Assembly (NCBI RefSeq): GCF_007741495.1
Contig: NZ_CP036262.1
Coordinates: 3,906,001 to 3,970,000 of the forward strand
From: Roseimaritima multifibrata
Lineage (GTDB): Bacteria; Planctomycetota; Planctomycetia; Pirellulales; Pirellulaceae
Direction: 5' to 3'
DNA: 64,000 nt
Translations under genes and position numbers: made by a program
Shown: positions 24,452-32,261 of the stretch, piece after piece
How the letters are laid out: every line of letters begins with the position of its first letter
Position numbering within the stretch: position 1 is the first letter of the stretch
Notes under the pieces: generated by a model
Databases searched by the model: none
What the model saw: the letters and a program-made list of their open reading frames with translations, nothing else
Told to the model about the DNA's origin: nothing

Positions 24452-26611
24452 CTACTGGACACACCACTGGACCAGCGACAGCAGGTCATTTCCCTCGGAT
24501 TCGACGCGCAATTTCTCCCCTGCGTGCCGCTGGACAAAACCAATCGACGATTTGATTTGCTCGCTTTCCGCAGCGGTGCCCAGGTGAGTCTTTGGCTGCA
24601 AAATCGCAACGCGTCTGGGGGCGATACTGGCCAACAAATCGGGCAGATCGTAAGCCGTCAACGCCCCGGCCACAAGCGAATTAGCGTTTACGTCATAATC
24701 CGCGTTCAAGACAATCGACTGATAATCCAACAGCGATTCACACAGAATCAACCACTGGATCTGTTGCTCGAATGCAGCCGCATGCAAGAGTGCGGGACCG
24801 ACATCCCCGCAGGCGATGGCTCCAACTTGATCCGCATTCACGTCGTCTCGATCTTGCAGGAATTTCAGCACCCGGACCGCATCTCCGGCATTGATACCGG
24901 CGACGCTCCGACCGGCCATCAGGGCATTAAAGAATGGTTGTACCGGAGCATGTCCCTGTGTGATCCGATAGGCGGTTTCGCCATATCCCAACAGGTCTGG
25001 TGCGGCAACAACGTAACCGCTAAGTACCAACGTTTCGATCGCTCCCCCCACCGCGGCATCGTTCGTTTTACCCTTTCCGTGAGCGTAGATAATCGCTGGC
25101 CAGTTGCCTTCCTGACCGGCTGCTGCATCGGGAACAAAAACCAGGGTGGGAATGATTGTCTGTCCCTCTCCCGCTAGTCCCCATTTTTCGACTCGGTAGC
25201 CATCCCGCTGGTACTGTCCACGAAAGACGGGAGCCTCTTTCGGTTGGGGTTTGCGGTAGCCCGATAAATGCTGGGCGTCACGGACCGCTTGCGGTAGATG
25301 CTGCGAAAGTTCTTGCCGTTTTTGCTCCAGCTTCTTCAGCAGCGGCAATGTCTCTTCACGGTTGATACTGAAAACAGTCTCGCTGTTTAGGGAGGTCGAA
25401 ACCTGCCCGGTTTCGGTGACGGTTAGCTCCTCTTCGGTCAAGAATGGATAAGTGGTTTCTTGGGCGTCGCCTGGCAGTCCCAAAGCCTTTTGAAAGAAAC
25501 CGTAGGTGGCCTCGTTATTCTTTTTAGTGAAGCCATGTTCAAAATCGTCTTCGACCTGATCAAAGGCATCGGGGTCGCCGAGGATTTTGAAAGCCTGACG
25601 CACCTCTGCGGCCGTTTCGCGTGCCCCCTGAATGCTAAAGAAATCTCGCGTGGTGGTCACTTGCAGCGTTGGCTTTGGGGCTCGTACCTCAAGCAAATCG
25701 GCATGGTCGATGCCCAGCAGCGGGCCACGGAAAAAGACCTGTTCGGCGTCCTGAGGCCCGATCGACCCTAACAGTCGGCTGATACTGGTGATGAATCCGG
25801 TCGGTGCTGCCGCGAGAACTCGTTCGTCCACTGCGCCGATATAGCTGGTCTGGGTTCCGCCTCCCGACAACCCCGTCACACCGATGCGATTCGGATCGAC
25901 CTCAGGCCGCGACAGCAAATAATCGATCGCACGAATTCCGTCCCACGTAAAGTACCGAGCGAGCGAAGTTCCCGTCAGGAAACACTGGACTCCGGCATGC
26001 GAGTGTTCCTTCGTCGAAGACCCGACGGTCGATTTTCCGTGATCGGGATCAAAGTACTGCAGCCGTTCCCCTTGTCCAAGCGGATCGATGGTGAACACCA
26101 CGAACCCCTTGTGAACCAAATTGAGGATCACGTTTTGATAGATGTCACGTCGAAATGCCTGAGTCGAATGCCCGATGACATCCAAGACCGCGGGTCCGCG
26201 ACCAGAGTGTCCTTCGGGAATAAACAACGCCCCCGTCACGTAAAAATTGGGCATCGATTCAAAGACAATTTTTTCCACACGATAGCCATCCTTCTGAAGG
26301 GTACCGGTGACTCGCGCGTTAAGCGGTGATCGATCAGGCCAGGGGGCAAGAATCTGTTCAAGGTTCTTCCGGACCTTGGCTTGTCGTTTCTCCCAAGCTT
26401 CGGGACTCTTCAAAGTACCAATCTCTTCTTCCCGCGTATCAAGGCAGGCACGGGTCTGTTCGTTCAAATGCCGCACAAGCATCAGGCCAGGATCGTTCCA
26501 ATCGATCCACAGTTCGCCGCTGGACTTTCCGCTATCAAGAACGGTCAGATTCTCTGCCGATAACGGCGAGGCAACGGTTAGCAATAAAAGAAAACAAATC
26601 GTCTTGTGCAT
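24452..26611 (-). CDS. secreted acetyl-xylan-esterase-like hydrolase with two alpha/beta domains
   Basis: A 719-residue exported protein (signal TICFLLLLTVASPLSA). The first half is an alpha/beta-hydrolase domain of the acetyl xylan esterase/dienelactone hydrolase clan: FVVFTIDPLGQGER, nucleophile Ser in GVTGLSGGGTQT, and FEHGFTKKN near the expected His. The second half repeats the fold (IIYAHGKGKTNDAAVGG, VVAAPDLLGYGET) but where GxSxG should be it reads ACGDVG, so the Ser is absent and this domain is probably inactive. Likely removes acyl groups from polysaccharides or similar esters. Confidence 0.8.
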   Translation of the reverse strand: MHKTICFLLLLTVASPLSAENLTVLDSGKSSGELWIDWNDPGLMLVRHLNEQTRACLDTREEEIGTLKSPEAWEKRQAKVRKNLEQILAPWPDRSPLNARVTGTLQKDGYRVEKIVFESMPNFYVTGALFIPEGHSGRGPAVLDVIGHSTQAFRRDIYQNVILNLVHKGFVVFTIDPLGQGERLQYFDPDHGKSTVGSSTKEHSHAGVQCFLTGTSLARYFTWDGIRAIDYLLSRPEVDPNRIGVTGLSGGGTQTSYIGAVDERVLAAAPTGFITSISRLLGSIGPQDAEQVFFRGPLLGIDHADLLEVRAPKPTLQVTTTRDFFSIQGARETAAEVRQAFKILGDPDAFDQVEDDFEHGFTKKNNEATYGFFQKALGLPGDAQETTYPFLTEEELTVTETGQVSTSLNSETVFSINREETLPLLKKLEQKRQELSQHLPQAVRDAQHLSGYRKPQPKEAPVFRGQYQRDGYRVEKWGLAGEGQTIIPTLVFVPDAAAGQEGNWPAIIYAHGKGKTNDAAVGGAIETLVLSGYVVAAPDLLGYGETAYRITQGHAPVQPFFNALMAGRSVAGINAGDAVRVLKFLQDRDDVNADQVGAIACGDVGPALLHAAAFEQQIQWLILCESLLDYQSIVLNADYDVNANSLVAGALTAYDLPDLLASIAPRRVAILQPKTHLGTAAESEQIKSSIGFVQRHAGEKLRVESEGNDLLSLVQWCVQ

Positions 26612-26897
26612 GGAGGCTTCTCAAAATTGGAAAATGAATCTCGGGACGGTGGACGCTGGTAGCCGTCAGCTGGGCAGGTGAAATCGATTAGTGATAAATT
26701 GTCTTTCCACGTACTGGCGAGCGTAGCTAAATGACTTCCGTCGCTACCGTCGCCAGACGGTGGTACCCACTCGGAAGCCGTCACTTATTAATTTCACGTC
26801 CTCTGCGAAGGTAGCTTTAAAGCGACGTTCTTTCGCGGAGCGGAGGCGACAATCACTAAATCGATAGCCCGCTTACGCAACGGCTGGGGATCGTCAC
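26612..26897. other. repeat-containing gap
   Basis: Holds a palindromic dispersed repeat (26714-26756) and, at 26795-26875, sequence of the GTTCTTTCGCGGAGCG...GGCGACAATCACTAAATC family also found near 31890-31920 and 45610-45630. No gene. Confidence 0.6.
26714..26756. repeat. palindromic dispersed repeat, copy at 26.7 kb
   Basis: CTGGCGAGCGTAGC (26714-26727) and GCTACCGTCGCCAG (26743-26756) are near-complementary (12 of 14). The same unit, with flanks, recurs at 31965-32007. Function unknown. Confidence 0.7.
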
Positions 26898-28955
26898 TCA
26901 GTCAGCGCTGAGGGACAGGGGGCTGCCATTGTTATAGACCTGTTCAATCTCGGTTGCGGAGAGGGGGCGATTCCAGATGGCGACTTCGTCGATCATGCCG
27001 TCGAAATTACGTCCTTCTCCTGCTCGATGGCCACCAATGACCAGGCCGCCATTCTCTGCGATCGGACCGGGGGTCGGTAACGCAAAGGTTTTTGCTAACG
27101 CCCCATTGATGAACAACTGCAGACGCTTTGAATCAAACGTGACTGCAACGTGCGTCCAATCTGAAAACAGCGAGCGGTCCAGCAAACAGTCGAACCCGCC
27201 TTGAGATTTGGTGACGGGTGCGTTCTGCGAACCAACAGGCTGTGGAACAAGCGTCTGAGTGTAAAGCTGCAGATTGATTTTGTCGGGATCGTCACACTCT
27301 CGAAATCCAACGGAGACGGCATATCCGGTACTCAAGGCGTTGGGCAATTTACAGTGATTGTTGACCTTGGTTTCCAGAATGAATGAGCGGTCCGCACTGC
27401 CATGATCGGGGAGCGAAGCGGCTTTCACCCAACTGGATGCCGTATAGGCATTGGCATTGTCATCAAGCATCGCACGTGGGACGGAAAGGTATTGGTTATC
27501 CGCACGGCTTAGACGTAACGCGCCCCCGCGAGCCCCTTGCGAGTTGACCAACGAAGCGCCTCCTTCCAATTTTCCGTCCAGACGTTTGCCTAGTTTCGAA
27601 TGGTTTGTTGCGTCCCCGTCAAAGCTCCAATAAGCTCGCAAATCTTTGGCAAGACCGCCGTCCGTGTTGGGACGCAGCTGATCATGGGAAAACGTCTTGG
27701 CTAGGTTCACCTGCCCGGAGCCATCCATAAACTTGACGGTCAGGACCGGAACGTCTTTGGTTGTATCAGCGGTCATCGTGAGGAATTGGTTCGGCTCCAC
27801 ACGCGACCATTCAAGGTCTTGATGATAGACGTCCAACGAAGGGATCACGCTGGTATGTCCAGGCGAGATAATGAAGTCCTGCAGGTCATACCCGACCCGC
27901 TGGGAGTGCGTTAAATAGCGGGACACATGGATGTCACCACCCACCAATACGACTCCGGGAATTCTTTCCTTCTTGATGAAATCAAACAATGCGTCTCGTT
28001 CGGCATAGTAGGTGTACATGTCGTCGGTTTCGCGATTCTTTTTGTCTTGCCAAATCTGTCCCTGCAGCAAAACTTTGAAAGGCGCCTTTGAAGCGCGAAG
28101 ACTTTCCAGCAGCCAATTCCACTGTTCGGTACCGAAACAGGTCGACTGATTCGGATCGACCGGAGAAGGACCGGTCTGAGAGAACCATCGGGCGTCAAGC
28201 AAGAAGACTTCGATCGCTCCCTTGTCTACTTTTTGATAGATCCCTTCGTCTCCGTTACCGAATTTTCCCTGTGCACGGTATTCGACGAACGAGCGACGCG
28301 TGTTCTCTTTTAGATCGGCAGCACTTTTCCCGTTGGCGTTATTTTTGCCAAAATCATGATCGTCCCAAGTCCCGGCAAGCGGCACGCTCTTGCACAAATC
28401 AGCCAGGGCAGGGCGTTGAAGAAGATGACGGTGTTTGTTTCGCAGGTCGGCAAGGTCGCCGGTATCTGCGTAGGGGGTGTCGCCACCGAAACACAACAGG
28501 TCAAGGTTCAGCTTCCCCATCTGTTCCCATACCGGATCGGTGGTGTCATTGACACAAGAGATGAACGCCACATTCGTTACCTGGCCGCTGCGTTGCTCAG
28601 GTACCGTCGTGAAGTGATAGTCCGCAGTCCCCCCGGCAACAAGTTTGGCACTGCCATCTTCAATCGTTTCGATTTTGTATTGGTAGGTGGAACCAGGATT
28701 AAGTCCAGCGACATGGAATTTTGCCACGAAGTCATGCTCAGCTTCGCTAGTACTATCAACAGCCCCCACTTTCCTACCTTTTTCGTCCTGAACGGTGAGC
28801 CGCAGTTTGGCAGCCTTATTTCCAGGGCGATAAAGCAAATGGGCATCGGTAGTTGTCAACGTACCGACAAAAGGACCGGCCGAATCCTCCGCGTGAAGGA
28901 TCACACCAGACCCCATCATAAAGAGGATCATTAGACCGATAAGCTGTTTCGTCAT
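26898..28955 (-). CDS. PhoD-like alkaline phosphatase with C-terminal LamG domain
   Basis: A 685-residue exported protein. A signal peptide (LIGLMILFMMGSGVILHA) and an N-terminal Fn3-like domain precede a PhoD-type metallophosphatase: AFISCVNDTT, LLCFGGDTPYADTG, LAGTWDDHDFGKNNA, EVFLLDARWFS, VLVGGDIHVSRY provide metal ligands. From about residue 445 a LamG/concanavalin-like domain follows (AYWSFDGDATNHSKLG, YTASSWVKAASLPDH, DEVAIWNRPLSATEIEQVYN), typical of planctomycete surface enzymes and likely to bind polysaccharide. Would release phosphate from phosphodiesters outside the cell. Confidence 0.88.
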   Translation of the reverse strand: MTKQLIGLMILFMMGSGVILHAEDSAGPFVGTLTTTDAHLLYRPGNKAAKLRLTVQDEKGRKVGAVDSTSEAEHDFVAKFHVAGLNPGSTYQYKIETIEDGSAKLVAGGTADYHFTTVPEQRSGQVTNVAFISCVNDTTDPVWEQMGKLNLDLLCFGGDTPYADTGDLADLRNKHRHLLQRPALADLCKSVPLAGTWDDHDFGKNNANGKSAADLKENTRRSFVEYRAQGKFGNGDEGIYQKVDKGAIEVFLLDARWFSQTGPSPVDPNQSTCFGTEQWNWLLESLRASKAPFKVLLQGQIWQDKKNRETDDMYTYYAERDALFDFIKKERIPGVVLVGGDIHVSRYLTHSQRVGYDLQDFIISPGHTSVIPSLDVYHQDLEWSRVEPNQFLTMTADTTKDVPVLTVKFMDGSGQVNLAKTFSHDQLRPNTDGGLAKDLRAYWSFDGDATNHSKLGKRLDGKLEGGASLVNSQGARGGALRLSRADNQYLSVPRAMLDDNANAYTASSWVKAASLPDHGSADRSFILETKVNNHCKLPNALSTGYAVSVGFRECDDPDKINLQLYTQTLVPQPVGSQNAPVTKSQGGFDCLLDRSLFSDWTHVAVTFDSKRLQLFINGALAKTFALPTPGPIAENGGLVIGGHRAGEGRNFDGMIDEVAIWNRPLSATEIEQVYNNGSPLSLSAD

Positions 28956-29406
28956 GGCTTCGAATTTCTAAAACGATGGCATTTGGTTGGATGGGAAGTC
29001 CGCTAGATATTAATGGATCCGATGACCAATGTCACATTCGTATCCGCAGGAATGGCGTCCACCAGTTTAGTCAACGCCCACAATGAAGTATTAAATTGCA
29101 GGTCCCCCATACGATGCGTGGCCGCAACGCCCTCACGCTTTCGTTGTCCACATGTTGTTGCGCCCGGCGGTAACAAAAGATGTCAAATTAGAAATTTTCG
29201 CCTTGAACGCTGCTTTCGCGAAGAGGTTCCAAATTTATTTCAGTGAGCGGCAAAAGGACACACTTTCTGCGGGTAGGGCGTGACCTTATGCCTTTTGATT
29301 ACTGGTGACGGCCCATTCATATCACGTGGATATAGCTCCAATGGTTCAGAGAGTTGCTAGGCGGTCTAGCAGTCGATAGCATGGTCTTCTACATGGACTT
29401 ACCTCC
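28956..29406. other. divergent gap between phosphatase and ceramidase-like genes
   Basis: 450 bases separating the two divergent starts; presumably carries both promoters. No ORF with credible composition. A stretch near 29330-29400 superficially resembles a tRNA 5' half but lacks a T arm. Confidence 0.6.
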
Positions 29407-29457
29407 ATGCCTACCATTCGCGGCCCCTCCCCGATCCATCTCACCGGCTCAGCACCC

Positions 29458-30921
29458 ATGCGACATCCGAATCCAAGAGTACCGCTCGGATTGCGAAACA
29501 CCATTGCAATCCTTTGCTTCGTCACCCTTTTCTCGGGTGGACTTTCCGCCGCGGATGCGCCGAACCGTTTGCTTCGCGCCGGAGCCCATGCGATTGACAT
29601 CACTCCCACGGAATTCCCTGTCAGTTCCGCAGGCAGTATGACTCACCGCTTGGCTGATAAGGCGCATGATCCTCTGCACGCCCGTTGCTTGGTGCTGGAC
29701 AACGGAGAAACTCAAATTGCGTTGGTTACTTGCGACAGCTGCATGATCCCACGCGAGGTCTACGATGCTGCCAAAGAACTAGCATCCAAGGCGACCGGTA
29801 TTCCCGTCGATCACATCTTGTGCTCAGCAACCCACACCCATACCGCGGTCACCGCGGCACCGACGTTTCAGAGTTTGGTTCAGGAAGATTACCTTGATTT
29901 TCTATCGCAGCGAATTGCTGAAGGGATCACCAAAGCCCAGTCGCAACTGGAACCAGCACGCGTCGGAACGGCGGTGGGAAACAATCCGCGACAAGTATTC
30001 AATCGCCGTTGGTTTTTGCGTCCCGGTTTTCCAATCCAAGACCCGTTCGACAACGGTACCGACAGGGTGCGAATGAACCCATCGGCTAACAGTAAAAGCC
30101 TGTTACAGCCCGCCGGTCCTGTCGACCCCGAAATCCCAATCCTTGCAGTCCAAGCGATCGACGGACGTCCGATTGCTTTGTGGGCAAATTACTCCTTGCA
30201 TTACGTAGGCGGCGTGCCAGCGAAGTCGCTATCGGCGGACTACTTCGGGGAATTCGCTCGGCAGTTTACAAGGTTGATTGACGGGCAGAAAACCGAACCA
30301 GCCTTTGTGGCGGCGATGACCAACGGGACAAGCGGCAACATCAACAACATCAACTTCTTTGAAGGAAGCGAAAGGCAGCAGCCCTTCGAACAGATTCGTC
30401 TGGTTGCGTCCGATGTCGCGGGATCGGCCCACGTGGCGTATGAACGTGTCGAGTATGAAGATTGGGTCCCGCTGAAAATTAAAGAAGCGGAGATCGAATT
30501 AGGCGTCCGCCGGCCGGACGCAAAAGAATTGGCTCGTGCCGAGAAACTGATCGAAGAAGCTGGCCCCGGCCCATATACCGACCGCCGCTTGATCTACGCC
30601 AACGAGACTTTGGACATGGCCAAATATCCCGCAACGGTCCAGGTTAAACTGCAAGCGATTCGCATCGGCGGTTTGGGAATCGTCAGCAGCCCCTGCGAAA
30701 CGTTTGTTGAAACGGGTCTAGCGATTAAGAAGAACAGCCCGCTTAAGCCCACCTTCACCATCGAACTGGCGAATGGCTACAACGGTTACCTACCAACCGC
30801 CGAACAGCACGCACTGGGCGGTTACGAAACGTGGCGAGCCAAGTCGAGTTACCTAGCGGTCGATTCGGCCGCAAAGGTCCAAGAAACCCTGCTCAGCTTG
30901 CTGGACGAGGTGGCTCGATGA
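29458..30921 (+). CDS. secreted neutral/alkaline ceramidase-like protein
   Basis: About 487 residues from ATG 29458 (an ATG at 29407 would add 17 residues before the signal peptide NTIAILCFVTLFSGGLSA). The N-terminal ceramidase-like domain shows AGAHAIDITPTEFPV, ALVTCDSCMIP, CSATHTHTAVTAAP (the metal-binding THTH) and FVAAMTNGTSGNINN. The short length is that of the planctomycete branch, not of the 700-residue bacterial ceramidases. It may cleave amide bonds in lipids or other compounds. Its stop overlaps the next start as ATGA, and a paralogous domain occurs in the gene at 32262. Confidence 0.82.
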   Translation: MRHPNPRVPLGLRNTIAILCFVTLFSGGLSAADAPNRLLRAGAHAIDITPTEFPVSSAGSMTHRLADKAHDPLHARCLVLDNGETQIALVTCDSCMIPREVYDAAKELASKATGIPVDHILCSATHTHTAVTAAPTFQSLVQEDYLDFLSQRIAEGITKAQSQLEPARVGTAVGNNPRQVFNRRWFLRPGFPIQDPFDNGTDRVRMNPSANSKSLLQPAGPVDPEIPILAVQAIDGRPIALWANYSLHYVGGVPAKSLSADYFGEFARQFTRLIDGQKTEPAFVAAMTNGTSGNINNINFFEGSERQQPFEQIRLVASDVAGSAHVAYERVEYEDWVPLKIKEAEIELGVRRPDAKELARAEKLIEEAGPGPYTDRRLIYANETLDMAKYPATVQVKLQAIRIGGLGIVSSPCETFVETGLAIKKNSPLKPTFTIELANGYNGYLPTAEQHALGGYETWRAKSSYLAVDSAAKVQETLLSLLDEVAR

Positions 30922-31226
30922 ACATGAAAAATTACGCGGTCGAACATACGGTGACGTTTCGTCTGGCTCATGCCGCAGGATCGCCTGCAGAGCAAGAATT
31001 TTTAAACGCTGCCGCCGAACTTGAAGCGATTCCGGGCGTGCAAGATTTCCAGATTCGAAAACAGACGAATCCAAAGAACACTCACTCGTATGGGATCTCC
31101 ATGCGGTTCGCCAGCCACGATGACTACACCGCGTACAGCGAACATCCGTCGCACGTCGATTTCGTCCAGCAACGATGGCTGAAAGAAGTGGCTGATTTTC
31201 AGGAAGCCGATTTCGAACCGCTATAA
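30918..31226 (+). CDS. Dabb (stress-responsive alpha/beta barrel) domain protein
   Basis: A 102-residue cytoplasmic protein with the Dabb pattern: YAVEHTVTFRLAHAAG, central helix, IPGVQDFQIRKQTN strand and the final AYSEHPSHVDFVQQRW helix. Dabb proteins are small ferredoxin-like dimers found in polymer-degrading loci of planctomycetes. ATG at 30918 lies inside the stop of the upstream ceramidase-like gene (ATGA), showing a two-gene operon. Confidence 0.85.
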   Translation: MNMKNYAVEHTVTFRLAHAAGSPAEQEFLNAAAELEAIPGVQDFQIRKQTNPKNTHSYGISMRFASHDDYTAYSEHPSHVDFVQQRWLKEVADFQEADFEPL

Positions 31227-31419
31227 ACCGATTCGCCCCTTCGCGAATCCCAACGCAGCACGCAAGTGTCGAACTTGCGTTCTTCGGATCCATACCCCTC
31301 GATCTTTGGTGCTCGGCGAGGGGGGGGCCTTTCGACTAAATCAAGAAGACGGCAAGCGAGGGATTGTAGTCCGTGTTCCCGGTCCCGCGCTTTCCGGCTT
31401 GTTGATTTAGGGATTGTCG

Positions 31420-31912
31420 CCTTTCGCTCGGGACGTGAAATTTACAACTGACGAAAGTCTGGCTCCCCTCGCCCCTAAGCAAGCTCTTTGGTGCAGCAGA
31501 AATCTTAGCTATCTCATTCCGTGGTCTCTGCCTTTTTGTTTGATTTCGCGGAGCTTGCTTGGGGGAGAGGGGCTGGGGGGGGGGGGGGAATTTCCGCGAG
31601 GCGATTTTGCAGTGCAGGCCCAGATAACGCCCTGCATTTCAAGCGATTATGTCATCCCTTGCCTACCTCGGTCGGCCCCCTCTCCCCCAGCCCCTCTCCC
31701 CCAAAACGAGCCTTTGAGTCGAATTCAATTGAACTCGAAAGCGAACAATTGATTCAATATCAAACCTGTTTTTACGAGCTTGTTTTGAGGGCGAGGGGAG
31801 CCAGATTGTCTTTGCTTATTCTTGCACGTCGCCCGCAAAAGAACGCCCGCCTAAAACCGCATTCGCTCTGCGAATGCAGCTCACAAAGGACCTTCTTTCG
31901 CGGAGCGAAAGG
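31420..31912. repeat. long structured dispersed repeat, copy 2
   Basis: Direct-orientation copy of 16121-16563. Outer arms GGCTCCCCTCGCCCC (from 31461) and GGGCGAGGGGAGCC (to 31802) pair, as do inner arms AGCTTGCTTGGGGGAGAGGGG (from 31552) and the CCCCTCTCCCCCAAAACGAGC region ending near 31712. It contains a run of 14 G (31575-31588) absent from copy 1. Confidence 0.8.
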
Positions 31913-31964
31913 CGACAATCTTTCTCCGCTTTCGACTAAATCAGATTGCTGTTCTGTCCACGCT

Positions 31965-32007
31965 CTGGCGAGCTTAGCTACGTGACTGTCGTCGCTACCG
32001 TCACCAG
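31965..32007. repeat. palindromic dispersed repeat, copy at 32.0 kb
   Basis: CTGGCGAGCTTAGC (31965-31978) and GCTACCGTCACCAG (31994-32007) repeat the 26714-26756 unit with compensating and non-compensating changes; flanking bases are similar as well. Confidence 0.65.
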
Positions 32008-32261
32008 ACGATGGTTCCCGCTCCGTTATTGTCACGACGGCACTCGCCGCGTCGCTGACTTGCACCCGCTGGTTGTCTCCCTCGGGTTCGCCACGACCGG
32101 TACATCAATAGGGGGCTACCTCCGCGCGTTCTCTCCCAATCATCCTTCTCCGAATAGGTTCGCAGTTGCCCCACGACGGTCCTGCTATCGATTAAGATCG
32201 GCTCTTTCAGAACGTTCCCAGCGTTCTAAAAATTCCCACCTGACTACGCGGATGCGTCCCC

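Larger units (their letters stand above)
31227..32261. other. kilobase gap made of dispersed repeats
   Basis: No supported gene over 1 kb. From left: 31330-31440 belongs to the CGACTAAATCAA...GGCAAGCGAGGGATTG family shared with 45610-45710; 31420-31912 is copy 2 of the long structured repeat; 31965-32007 is the palindromic unit also at 26714-26756. Frames of 60-150 codons inside the repeats are shared with copy 1 only by DNA identity. Confidence 0.75.

Noticed and set aside
29329-29400. tRNA-like 5' half (GGATATAGCTCCAATGGTTCAGAG).
   Set aside because: It resembles an A box, but no T arm (GGTTCRANTCC), acceptor pairing or sensible anticodon stem follows in the next 80 bases.
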